64,000 bases of DNA. Source: an uncultured Clostridia bacterium. Its GTDB lineage: Bacteria; Bacillota; Clostridia; UBA1381. The notes beneath the pieces are model-generated. The model was not told where the DNA came from and did not search any database. It saw only the letters and a list, made by a program, of their open reading frames with translations. This document shows positions 34,162-41,801 of the stretch, piece by piece. The DNA lies in the NCBI GenBank assembly GCA_947591315.1, contig CANQDD010000002.1:62001-126000 (forward strand), given 5' to 3'. The position numbers and the translations under genes are program-made. The first letter of the stretch is position 1; every line of letters begins with the position of its first letter.

Positions 34162-35164
34162 TCATACCGCCCCGCTTTCCGCGTATCATCATCAGTATAA
34201 CGACGGGCGCGCCGAATATCGCCGTAACGGTGCTTATGCCGAGCTCCGTCGGCGCGAACACGGTACGCGCGAGCATGTCGCACAGCATACAGAATATGCC
34301 GCCGCCGAGGAAGCACGCCGGTATAAGTATGATAGGCTTCGACGTTCTGAAAACGCGCCGTATAATATGCGGCACGGCTATCCCCACGAACGACACGGGC
34401 CCCGCGAACGCCGTCACACATGCCGCAAGCAGTCCCGAAAGAAATATGAGCGCGGTGCGCAGAAGTCTTACGTTCACGCCCATGCTGACCGCGTATTCCT
34501 CGCCGAGACCGTACGCGCCGAGCGGCTTTGACAGCAGGAACGAGCCGACGAGCGCCGGGACGGTCACAGCCAGTATTACGATTACATTTTCCGTCGTCAT
34601 GCCCGAAAAGCTGCCGACCGACCAGCTATGCAGGTTCGCTATATCGCTGTCCTGCGCGAATGTTATCACAAAATCGGTGACCGCCGTACATATATACCCT
34701 ATCATAACGCCGCACACGACGAGCATCGACATACCCCTTACGCGCCGCGAAATCAAAAGCACAAACGCGAGCGACGCCATAGAGCCGATAAACGCCGCGC
34801 CTACCATAGCCGCCGACGAAAGCGGCACGCGTGACGCGGCAGCGCCTATCATAACGAGCGCGGCTGTCAGCTTCGCGCCCGACGATACGCCGAGCACAAA
34901 CGGGCCCGCTATCGGATTGCGGAAAAACATCTGCAGCAAATATCCCGCAAGCGCGAGCGCGCCGCCCAGTATCAGAGCCGAAAGCGCGCGCGGCACGCGT
35001 ATTTTTGTTATAATATCGTAAGCCGTACCGCTGCCGCCGCGCAGCAGTATCCCGACCGTCTCCGAAACGGAAATGTCCGCGCTGCCGAACCCGAGGTTAA
35101 GGCAGAGCGCGAGAACGGTCAGCACAGCGAGCGCGATAAACGCAAACACGTGTCCCCTTTTCAT
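34154..35164 (-). CDS. BtuC/FecCD-type ABC permease
   Basis: The 336-residue protein has about ten membrane spans and FecCD family motifs: RVPRALSALILGGALALAGY near the N-terminus, ALVMIGAA, GPVSFVGIAVPHIIRR and GTELGI-like PTELGISTVTAIFGAPVVI at the end. It forms the channel of the importer. It overlaps the binding-protein gene by 4 nt and the ATPase gene by 8 nt, so the three are translationally coupled. Confidence 0.94.
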   Translation of the reverse strand: MKRGHVFAFIALAVLTVLALCLNLGFGSADISVSETVGILLRGGSGTAYDIITKIRVPRALSALILGGALALAGYLLQMFFRNPIAGPFVLGVSSGAKLTAALVMIGAAASRVPLSSAAMVGAAFIGSMASLAFVLLISRRVRGMSMLVVCGVMIGYICTAVTDFVITFAQDSDIANLHSWSVGSFSGMTTENVIVILAVTVPALVGSFLLSKPLGAYGLGEEYAVSMGVNVRLLRTALIFLSGLLAACVTAFAGPVSFVGIAVPHIIRRVFRTSKPIILIPACFLGGGIFCMLCDMLARTVFAPTELGISTVTAIFGAPVVILMMIRGKRGGMNG

Positions 35165-36306
35165 TCGACGCCTCCTTCGAGCCTGTACAGGTACACGGGC
35201 GGATTACTCTCCGTGTCGCCCGTAAATATCGAATGGAAGTCGGTTATGATCGCGCCGAGCTTCATCGTCTCCTGGTACATGCTGTCGCGCGTGCACCACG
35301 CATCGCCGCTCTTTACCGCCTTAAAATCCGCGAGCATGGCGTTTTTCGCGATAAGCTCGTCGATCGTGTGTATCTCTCCGCCTATCGTGCTGTTGTAAAT
35401 AAGCACGTCCGCGTCCTTCGCCGTCTCATAAAACCTTTCCGGCTCAAGCTTGACAGTCGAGAGACGCGTGTCGTCCTCAAGGTCGGTAAAAACGTTTCTG
35501 CCTCCGGCGAGACTTATCATTTTTGAAACGTAATCTCCCGACTTCCTTGTTACAGCCTGACCGCCCGCGTTTATATAGAAGAACACGACCGTCTTGCCCG
35601 TGTCCGCGTCCGCCGTCACCGCGTCAAGCTGCGCCGCCTGCTCCTTCATCAGCGCGTCGGCTTCATCGCCCTTGCCGAGAAGCTCCGCGTACACCCTTAT
35701 CCATTCGCTCCGACCGAGCGGATGCGTCTCGTAGCTCGACAGGTCTGTAAGGACTGTAATGCCGAGTTCCTCGAGCTTTTCCTTCACCTCCGGCGCGTAC
35801 TCTATCATCGTTGACTGCACGGACAGCTTACAGCCGTTCGTCAGAAGCATTTCGTAATCGGGTTCATTGTAGTCGCCGGCGTAAAGCATATCGCCCTTTT
35901 CCATCGCCTCGCGCGCGTAGTCAATGTACCACTCGTCCGCCTCCGAGCCCGAAAATTTAATCGCGTCACCGCCGTCTATGGCGTCGAAAAGTCCCATCGC
36001 CGCGGTCGCGGCAAGGTATATGTTATTTACTGGGCGGTTTATGATTTTCACGCCGCCGTCAAGACTGTCGGGCGCGTCCATGCCCTCCGGCACGATAAGA
36101 TAATCGTCGCCCTCGGTGTAAATCATCGAGTAACCGCCCTCATAGCGGTCAATTGTGAATTGGTCGGCGTACAGATTTTCCACGCGCTCCTTAAATTTAA
36201 GCCCCGCCAAATCATGACCGCTTTCCGGTACGGCTTCCTTCGCGCCGCAGCCCGACAACAGAGCGGCGCAGACAAACGCGGCGAATATCGGTAAAAGCTT
36301 TTTCAT
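35161..36306 (-). CDS. ABC importer substrate-binding lipoprotein (BtuF/FecB type)
   Basis: The 381-residue protein has a signal peptide with the lipobox LLSGCG near residue 20 and a two-lobed TroA/BtuF-type fold. Recognisable pieces are PVNNIYLAATAAMGLFDAID, LGITVLTDLSSYETHPLGRSEW and ISLAGGRNVF. It captures the substrate outside the membrane for the adjacent permease. The riboswitch points to a cobalamin-related ligand. Start and stop overlap the flanking genes by 4 nt. Confidence 0.9.
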   Translation of the reverse strand: MKKLLPIFAAFVCAALLSGCGAKEAVPESGHDLAGLKFKERVENLYADQFTIDRYEGGYSMIYTEGDDYLIVPEGMDAPDSLDGGVKIINRPVNNIYLAATAAMGLFDAIDGGDAIKFSGSEADEWYIDYAREAMEKGDMLYAGDYNEPDYEMLLTNGCKLSVQSTMIEYAPEVKEKLEELGITVLTDLSSYETHPLGRSEWIRVYAELLGKGDEADALMKEQAAQLDAVTADADTGKTVVFFYINAGGQAVTRKSGDYVSKMISLAGGRNVFTDLEDDTRLSTVKLEPERFYETAKDADVLIYNSTIGGEIHTIDELIAKNAMLADFKAVKSGDAWCTRDSMYQETMKLGAIITDFHSIFTGDTESNPPVYLYRLEGGVE

Positions 36307-36716
36307 TTACGTTTTCTCCTTACTGCAAAAATCACGCATAGCGCGGCAAGCACCGCCGCACCCGTCACATAAACGCCCCACACCGGCGCGGCCGAAGAGT
36401 TATCAGCCGGAACGGGAGAGGTAAAGCGCAGCGTGTAGTCAATCATGTGCGGCTCACTCATCGCGACAGTCTCCGCGCGCACGGGAATATCCGCGTCAAG
36501 CGCCGCAACATCTATCACAAACCGCGAGTTGCCGCCGTCGTTTACGGGGTAATACTCTCTGCCGCCCGTCTCCATATAATCGTAATTCGGACTGTTCCAT
36601 TCTATCACAGCCGTCATGCCGCCGTCCGTCACTGTGAGCTCCGTCGGGGATTTTACAGCCGCCCTGCCGCTGCCGCCCGTAAGCGACACGTCTACAATAT
36701 AATTTCCGTTTTCCAT
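36303..36716 (-). CDS. NEAT-like domain protein with C-terminal membrane span, no signal peptide
   Basis: The 137-residue protein begins MENGNYIVDVSLTGGSG and holds one beta-sandwich-like domain (about 1-105) with TELTVTDGGMTAVIEW, YDYMETGGREYYPV, VIDVAALDADIPV and IDYTLRF. A span (WGVYVTGAAVLAALCVIFAV) and RRKRK end it. The pattern matches the domain in the 31940-32476 protein. The frame stays open upstream to 36866, but that part runs through the terminator and riboswitch, and GGCGGTG lies just before the ATG at 36716. Without a signal peptide its orientation is unclear; it could lie inside the cell, unlike its paralogue. First gene of the operon. Confidence 0.72.
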   Translation of the reverse strand: MENGNYIVDVSLTGGSGRAAVKSPTELTVTDGGMTAVIEWNSPNYDYMETGGREYYPVNDGGNSRFVIDVAALDADIPVRAETVAMSEPHMIDYTLRFTSPVPADNSSAAPVWGVYVTGAAVLAALCVIFAVRRKRK

Positions 36717-36729
36717 ATCACACCGCCTC

Positions 36730-36765
36730 AAAAAAATAACGCCTCGGTTCAAAAGTCCGAGCGCG
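36730..36765 (-). terminator. Riboswitch expression-platform terminator
   Basis: A stem of CTCGG/CCGAG extended by GC pairs around a bulge is followed by TTATTTTTTT on the minus strand. It lies between the riboswitch and the RBS of the first gene, so ligand-dependent transcription termination is likely. Confidence 0.8.
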
Positions 36766-36833
36766 CAAACATACCGCGGCGGCAAAGCTTCCGCGAAACG
36801 TACGGTCAATTTTACTCGTGACCTTATCGTACC

Positions 36834-37011
36834 GCCGCACGGCAGGTCTCCCGACTTGCGCATCATCGCCTGCGGAACGCCTTCCCGACATACGTCAGTG
36901 GCATATTGTCCCGAAGCTCCGCGGTTACGGTGACGAGTTCGCGCGGGATTTTCACCCGACTTCCCTTTTCACCGTGACAACGGCATTAACCGTCTCACGA
37001 CACCCTGCGGC
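36834..37011 (-). ncRNA. Cobalamin riboswitch
   Basis: On the minus strand the core elements occur in order: GGTGAAAAGGGAAGTCGG, GGTGAAAATCCCGCGCGA, GCCACTGACGTATG, GGGAAGGCG, GCGATGATGCGCAAGTCGG and AGACCTGCC. P1 is closed by GCCGCA (complement of 37006-37011) with TGCGGC (complement of 36834-36839). This is a standard cobalamin aptamer. It controls the transporter-chelatase operon, which would be shut off when cobalamin is plentiful. Confidence 0.97.
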
Positions 37012-37030
37012 ACAGTATTGAGTTTATACC

Positions 37031-37059
37031 AGTATATCATATATACGCGGCAGTGTCAA
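37031..37059 (-). promoter_or_regulatory. Promoter of the cobalamin-riboswitch operon
   Basis: TTGACA (37054-37059), 17 nt, TATACT (37031-37036) on the minus strand, about 20 nt upstream of the aptamer. Confidence 0.9.
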
Positions 37060-37077
37060 TATTTGCCGCGCAAAACG

Positions 37078-37110
37078 AAAAGCTCCCGAAGGACTGCCCT
37101 TCGGGAACGC
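37078..37110 (-). terminator. Terminator after the 40-residue peptide gene
   Basis: CCCGAAGG (37100s) and CCTTCGGG arms with a 5-nt loop followed by AGCTTTTCG on the minus strand, directly after the stop codon. Confidence 0.8.
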
Positions 37111-37111
37111 G

Positions 37112-37234
37112 TTATTCTTCCTCTTCCTTGCTTATGTACATCTCCTCGACCTGCTGCTGAACCTTTTTGAGTTCCTCTATCACTTCAGTGATTTTGTTGA
37201 ACAGCGTCTTGTACATTTCCTCGTATTTGTCCAT
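37112..37234 (-). CDS. 40-residue acidic coiled-coil peptide
   Basis: This short gene encodes 40 residues, MDKYEEMYKTLFNKITEVIE then ELKKVQQQVEEMYISKEEEE. The product looks like one amphipathic helix or short coiled coil with an acidic end. Its start is well supported by GGGAGGTG 6 nt before the ATG, and a terminator follows. No function is known to me. It precedes the riboswitch operon on the same strand but is closed off by its own terminator. Confidence 0.75.
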   Translation of the reverse strand: MDKYEEMYKTLFNKITEVIEELKKVQQQVEEMYISKEEEE

Positions 37235-37240
37235 GTCCTA

Positions 37241-37640
37241 CACCTCCCTCGATTCGCGCAATCAAAAAATGCGCAGCCTGTATTCCAAGCCACGCAATAA
37301 AAAACGCAGCCTGTAATGTTGCTACACATTTCAAATCTTAAAGCTCTATTCAATATAATAAACAGTGTTCATTTTACAATAACAGCCGTAAGTTAAGCCT
37401 GCGCTTTTTTCATTAACACAAGCTGTTATTAAAAAATAAAACAATATTTATTTGTTGAATAGAAATATATTAAAATTGAAATATGTAGCGTATATAATAT
37501 ACCATTCTTTTTCCAGTTTGTCAACAGATTTTCCAGAAAATGTAAATTTTCCTCCCTCTGACCCCCTCTATGAGGGGGTCATACGACGTGCGCCGCACAT
37601 CGCGGTCGTAGGGGCGGTCATTGGCCGCCCGTTTCGGAAA
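37241..37640. other. Gap upstream of the 40-residue peptide gene
   Basis: About 400 nt without a visible gene. It is AT-rich, with two loosely repeated segments, TGCGCAGCCTGTATT and ACGCAGCCTGTAATG, at about 37270-37320. At its right end are a GACCCCCTC/GAGGGGGTC hairpin (37559-37580) and a GTAGGGGCGGTCATTGGCCG repeat unit (37608-37631). No promoter for the peptide gene could be fixed. Confidence 0.5.
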
Positions 37641-37658
37641 TAAATTTTCATAAAACTA

Positions 37659-37687
37659 TTGAATTCCGTAATAAAATATGCTATAAT
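37659..37687 (+). promoter_or_regulatory. Promoter of the candidate antitoxin RNA
   Basis: TTGAAT (37659-37664), 17 nt, TATAAT (37682-37687) on the plus strand, directed into the structured RNA. Confidence 0.8.
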
Positions 37688-37692
37688 AAAAG

Positions 37693-37797
37693 TGTGGAAA
37701 CCAGACGGTTGCCACACACAAATGAGTCAATCTATTGAGGACTATGCCTCAAAAGTGAGCCTATTCTGTTAGCGGCAGACGGCTCACTTTTTCTTTC
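37693..37797 (+). ncRNA. Candidate type I antitoxin RNA
   Basis: After the promoter the plus strand can form three hairpins: GTGTGG/CCACAC (37692-37717), TTGAGG/CCTCAA (37735-37752), and a terminator AAGTGAGCC/GGCTCACTT (37753-37789) followed by TTTTTCTTTCT. No ORF is present. The RNA is convergent with, and overlaps the 3' end of, the small toxin gene at 37784-37876, the layout of Fst/TxpA-type type I systems. Confidence 0.65.
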
Positions 37798-37876
37798 TGT
37801 CATAAAGATACAATATCAGCGATACTATACCTATTGCCACACCGATAACGGTGCAGACATCAATAATAACAGACAA
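37784..37876 (-). CDS. Candidate type I toxin, small hydrophobic peptide
   Basis: The 30-residue peptide is a membrane span with a charged end: MSVIIDVCTVIGVAIGIV then SLILYLYDRKKK. It resembles Fst/holin-like type I toxins in size and layout. The start is a TTG at 37874-37876 with GGGAGGG 8 nt upstream. The frame is open back to 37975, but no RBS fits the earlier ATG starts. The RBS lies in a TATCCC...GGGATA stem, which would mask it. The mRNA starts at the promoter 38030-38058, leaving a leader of about 145 nt. Its 3' end overlaps the convergent RNA. Confidence 0.6.
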   Translation of the reverse strand: MSVIIDVCTVIGVAIGIVSLILYLYDRKKK

Positions 37877-38029
37877 AGTATGTATCCCTCCCTTCGGGAT
37901 ATTTCCCGTCCGGAGCTGTATACACGCCTCCATTCCGCTCCTGCGGGATGACAGGCAACCGTCCTTTTTAACCATCTCTGTCTATGAAGATATAAGGTCG
38001 ACATTGACAGTAAAGATTTCCACATGTTT

Positions 38030-38058
38030 ATTATAACCGTTTTGTATAATTGTGTCAA
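38030..38058 (-). promoter_or_regulatory. Promoter of the candidate toxin mRNA
   Basis: TTGACA (38053-38058), 17 nt, TATAAT (38030-38035) on the minus strand: a near-consensus promoter with only the 30-residue peptide gene downstream. A GTAGGGGCGAACCGTGTTCG repeat unit (38059-38082) abuts the -35 box. Confidence 0.88.
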
Positions 38059-38159
38059 GTAGGGGCGAACCGTGTTCGCCCGCCGTGAGTTCTATCAACA
38101 ACTATTCAACAAAAATCCGTTCTATAAAGTGAAAAAAACTGCGTATACTCCGTATATTC

Positions 38160-38189
38160 TTGACATTGGTGGGGTTTGTGTGATACACT
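38160..38189 (+). promoter_or_regulatory. Promoter for the condensation-protein gene
   Basis: TTGACA (38160-38165), 18 nt, TACACT (38184-38189). Confidence 0.65.
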
Positions 38190-38249
38190 GTATGTATATG
38201 TAAATATTTAGAAACAAACAGTCAATTAAGGGAACGGAGGGATTTACAG

Positions 38250-39659
38250 ATGGAGAAAATTATAGGCGGTATAAAACGCGACTGCTACCCCATTACCGAG
38301 GCGGAGCTTCTGCATTTATACACGATGTCGTTCAGTCCGACGCAGGAAATTGTCAACCTCGGCACAGGGCGTTACCTGCAGATGGATATAAATATGTCGC
38401 TGCTGCGCGAGGCGCTGAACCGCGCGGTATCGCGATGCGAAACGATGCGTCTCAGGTTCTGGAAGGAGCCTGAAACGGGACAGATATGGCAATACGTCAT
38501 GCCGTACGAACATCAGCACTTCGAGTATTACGATTTCTCGGATTTGAGCGAGGAAAAGGCGCACGCCATTCTCGACGGGTGGACAAGTCAGCCGTTCGAC
38601 ACGTTCAGCGGTCCGCTCTCGCGTATAGTGCTCGTGTCGATGCCCGACGGCTACAACGGCTATTACATGAATGTGCATCACGCGACAATGGACGCCGCGT
38701 CGATAATTACGTTTAACCGCGACGTTATGGATATATACTGCAGCCTGATGTACGATCTCCCCTATCCCAAGCCGATGACGTCATATATAGAATCGGTAAA
38801 GAAGGACATGGAATATCTTGCCGGCTGCAAGAAAAAGGAAGCCGACGATAAGTACTGGGCGGAGCAGCTTGCCCGTCCCGAACCTATATACACCGATTTC
38901 ACAGGTCCGGGACGTTTGCAGACGCAGCGCAGGGAAAACAACAACCCCAACCAGCGCGCCGGACTTCTGCTCTCGCGCGACGCGGCGGGCAGCACCGTTA
39001 CGTACGCTTTAGAGGTCGATTCGACGAAAAAGCTCGTTGACTTCTGCGAGGAACACGGCTACCCCGTAAGCGTTCTGCTGCTGCACGGTCTGCGTACCGT
39101 TTTATCGAAGTTCAACAACAACGAAAAGGATATATGTATCAAGGACTTCGTCGCGAGACGTTCGACCGTTCTCGCCAAAAAGTGCGGCGGCGTGAGAATG
39201 CACTGCATGACGCTGCGCACGATTGTCGAGCCGGACAACACCGTTCTCGAATCGCTCGACATTATAGACAAGGCGCAGAACGATTTGTTCAAGCACTCCG
39301 AGTACGGACCGATGACGTTCTACAAAAATCAGCGTGAAATATACGGCTACGCGCCGCGCGGCGGCTATGAGAGCGTCGGCTTTACGTATCAGCCCGCGAC
39401 GCTCAAAAGCATAGCGCCGTACCTTAAGGGCATACCGTACAAGAATTTCTGGTACTCGAGCGGCAAGCAGCCGCAGGCGTTCTACCTCACGGCTATGCAC
39501 CGCCCCAACGACGGCGGTCTCAATTTCCACTTCGGTTACCAGAGCGACGTCGCATCGCCGCAGGAGATTGAGTTCCTGTACTACTACCTCGGACGCGTGC
39601 TGTTTAGGAGCATCGAAAACCCGAACGCGACGGTTCAGGAAATTATGGACATGGTATAA
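38250..39659 (+). CDS. Stand-alone condensation-domain protein
   Basis: The 469-residue protein has the chloramphenicol-acetyltransferase-like fold of NRPS condensation and WS/DGAT-type acyltransferases. The active-site motif HHATMDA (about 142-148) keeps the catalytic second His and the Asp, with Ala in place of the usual Gly. No adenylation or carrier domain is fused to it. A carrier protein gene follows 21 nt later and an AMP-forming ligase gene after that, so it probably transfers an acyl or aminoacyl group from the carrier to an unknown acceptor. GGAGGG lies 8 nt before the ATG. Confidence 0.8.
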   Translation: MEKIIGGIKRDCYPITEAELLHLYTMSFSPTQEIVNLGTGRYLQMDINMSLLREALNRAVSRCETMRLRFWKEPETGQIWQYVMPYEHQHFEYYDFSDLSEEKAHAILDGWTSQPFDTFSGPLSRIVLVSMPDGYNGYYMNVHHATMDAASIITFNRDVMDIYCSLMYDLPYPKPMTSYIESVKKDMEYLAGCKKKEADDKYWAEQLARPEPIYTDFTGPGRLQTQRRENNNPNQRAGLLLSRDAAGSTVTYALEVDSTKKLVDFCEEHGYPVSVLLLHGLRTVLSKFNNNEKDICIKDFVARRSTVLAKKCGGVRMHCMTLRTIVEPDNTVLESLDIIDKAQNDLFKHSEYGPMTFYKNQREIYGYAPRGGYESVGFTYQPATLKSIAPYLKGIPYKNFWYSSGKQPQAFYLTAMHRPNDGGLNFHFGYQSDVASPQEIEFLYYYLGRVLFRSIENPNATVQEIMDMV

Positions 39660-39680
39660 TTATGCAAGGAGGATATAAAA

Positions 39681-39905
39681 ATGCTGGAACAGTTAAAAGA
39701 GCTTATAATGAATTACGTCGAGGTTGACGAGAGCGAGATCGTGCCGGAGGCGCGTTTTTCGGAGGATTTGGGATTTAACTCGTATGATTTTATGTGTATG
39801 CTCGGCGACGCAGAGGACGAGTTCGACGTGGAAATTGACGAGTCCGAGGCGGGTAAATGCAAAACCGTCGAGGAATTGGTGGATTATCTGGAGGGGCAAG
39901 AGTAA
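39681..39905 (+). CDS. Acyl/peptidyl carrier protein
   Basis: The 74-residue acidic protein has the carrier fold, with phosphopantetheine serine in DLGFNSYDF (Ser34), and EEFDVEID-like DEFDVEIDESEAGK in helix III. The attachment motif reads NSY rather than the common DSL. It lies 21 nt after the condensation gene with AAGGAGG before its ATG, and should carry substrate between the ligase and the condensation protein. Confidence 0.9.
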   Translation: MLEQLKELIMNYVEVDESEIVPEARFSEDLGFNSYDFMCMLGDAEDEFDVEIDESEAGKCKTVEELVDYLEGQE

Positions 39906-40274
39906 TTTTTGTTGAGAGACTAAGTTGAGATATTAAATTGTGATTTACGTGCGTGTTTACGGCGAGCGGCGCATATCGTGAGCCTCTCCTTGAGGAGAGG
40001 TGGCATCGCGAAGCGATGACGGAGAGGTGGCAGTGAAATTTTAAAACCACCTCTCAGTCGCCTTCGGCGACAGCTCCCCTCAAGGGGAGCCTTACAGTGA
40101 TAGCCGCATATCGCAAGCCTCCCTTGTCAAAGGGAGGGGGACCGCCGAAGGCGGTGGAGGGATTCATTGTAAAATCAAAAAGGAATCCCCCAGTCGCGCT
40201 CCGCGCGCCAGCCCCCTTTGACAAGGGGGCCTCACTGCGCTAAATCATAATTTACAAGAAAAGAGAGGTATACC
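39906..40274. repeat. Type B and type A palindromic elements between carrier and ligase genes
   Basis: No gene. A type B element (about 39980-40096, GAGCCTCTCCTTGAGGAGAG to CTCAAGGGGAGCC) is followed by a complete type A element (about 40118-40233). Both insert in the same orientation between genes that otherwise look like one operon. Confidence 0.85.
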
Positions 40275-41798
40275 ATGTTTTCACGCGACAACATAAAAAC
40301 CCTGCGCGACCTTGTTTACACCGCCGCCGACCGTTTCGGCGACGAGCCGTTTTTCAGGACGCGCGTTAAAAAAGACTTTACCGACAAAACCTTTAACGAA
40401 TTTAAGCATGACGTGAACGCCGTTGCCGCATGGTTCGAGGACGAGTTCGGGCGCGAGGTTCACTCCGCGATTTTCGGTGCGACGAGCTACGAGTTCCTGC
40501 TCGGCTGGTTCGGCGCGGTGCTTTCGGGCAGCGTGTCAGTTCCGCTTGCGGTCGGCAACAGCGTTGAGGCGCTTGCCGACGAGATAAACCGCTCGGATTC
40601 GGAGGTAATATTCATCGACGAAAAGCGCGAGGACTGCGCCGAGGAATTAAAAAAGCTCTGTCCGCAGGTCAAAACGATCGTGCACATTCACTCGGACTAC
40701 CCCGGTACGACCGCGCTTTCGGATATACTCGAAAAATACGCCGGACGCGAGCCGAAAACGGAGATCACTCCCGACATGCTCGCGGCAATCATATTCACGT
40801 CCGGCACGACCGGTCAGAGCAAGGGCGTAATGCTCACCCACTCGAATTTCGCGGACAACGCGACGTGCGAGCCTGACAGGGGCTACCACGGTCACAGAAG
40901 GCTTTCGATACTGCCCATTCACCACATATTCTGCTTCACGTGCGACATTCTCGCCGCGCTCTGGTACGGCAGAACGGTGTGCGTGAACGATTCGCTCATG
41001 CGCATACCGAAGAATCTTCAGGCGTACAAGCCGCACGAGACGACATTCGTGCCGATGATCGCCGCGTCGATACTCAACAAAATGCGTCAGGAAGCGAAGA
41101 AAAATCCCGACAAGAAAGCAGTCGGCAGAGAAATGTTCGGCGAGGATTTTGATGTTCTGTTCGCGGGCGGCGCGTACTTAAGCCCCGAAATCATAAAGGG
41201 CTACGCGGAGTTCGGTATCGAGCTTGCGCAGGGCTACGGCATGACCGAGACGACCTCGCGTATCAGCACGGGCGTTAAAAACTGCCCGTACCCCGAATCG
41301 GTCGGACGTATCGTCGCGGGCTGCGAGGTCAAAATCGTGGACGGCGAAATCTGGGCGAGAAGCCCGTCGATAATGAAGGGCTACTACAAAAACCCCGAGG
41401 AAACGGCGAAGGCCCTCACCGAGGACGGCTGGCTCATGACGGGCGATTTGGGCTACGTCCATGACGGCTACGTGTTTATATCGGGACGTAAAAAGAACCT
41501 TATAATCCTCGACAACGGCGAGAACGTGTCGCCGGAGGAGCTTGAAAATATGTTTGCGACGTTCGAGCCTATCAAGGAAATGGTCGTATACGACAAGGAC
41601 GGCGTGATCACGGCGCAGATTTACGCGAATCCCGATTATGAGTCGGACGACATACAATCGGAGATACAATCGGAGGTCGACCGCGTAAATGACACCCTCC
41701 CCGCCGCGAAGCAGATACACCGCGTTGTGTATCGCGACAGCGAGTTTGAGAAAACGTCGTCGAAGAAGATAAAGCGCGGCTTGGTCGAAAAGCTGTAA
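40275..41798 (+). CDS. AMP-forming acyl-CoA/acyl-ACP ligase (ANL family)
   Basis: The 507-residue enzyme has P-loop FTSGTTGQSKG near 175-185, the YGMTETTSR motif, GDLGYVHDGYVFISGRKKN and the late lysine in SSKKIKRG. It resembles long-chain acyl-CoA synthetases more than NRPS A domains, so it likely activates a fatty or aryl acid and loads it on CoA or on the neighbouring carrier protein. A 12-nt tandem repeat gives DIQSEIQSEV near the C-terminus. AGAGAGG precedes the ATG. A GGGGACACTAAA palindrome follows the stop. Confidence 0.88.
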   Translation: MFSRDNIKTLRDLVYTAADRFGDEPFFRTRVKKDFTDKTFNEFKHDVNAVAAWFEDEFGREVHSAIFGATSYEFLLGWFGAVLSGSVSVPLAVGNSVEALADEINRSDSEVIFIDEKREDCAEELKKLCPQVKTIVHIHSDYPGTTALSDILEKYAGREPKTEITPDMLAAIIFTSGTTGQSKGVMLTHSNFADNATCEPDRGYHGHRRLSILPIHHIFCFTCDILAALWYGRTVCVNDSLMRIPKNLQAYKPHETTFVPMIAASILNKMRQEAKKNPDKKAVGREMFGEDFDVLFAGGAYLSPEIIKGYAEFGIELAQGYGMTETTSRISTGVKNCPYPESVGRIVAGCEVKIVDGEIWARSPSIMKGYYKNPEETAKALTEDGWLMTGDLGYVHDGYVFISGRKKNLIILDNGENVSPEELENMFATFEPIKEMVVYDKDGVITAQIYANPDYESDDIQSEIQSEVDRVNDTLPAAKQIHRVVYRDSEFEKTSSKKIKRGLVEKL

Positions 41799-41801
41799 CG
41801 C

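Noticed and set aside
37784-37975. A 63-residue form of the toxin peptide starting at 37975
   Set aside because: The N-terminal half would be hydrophilic and Cys/Arg-rich, no RBS lies before that ATG, and the good RBS is placed for the TTG at 37876.
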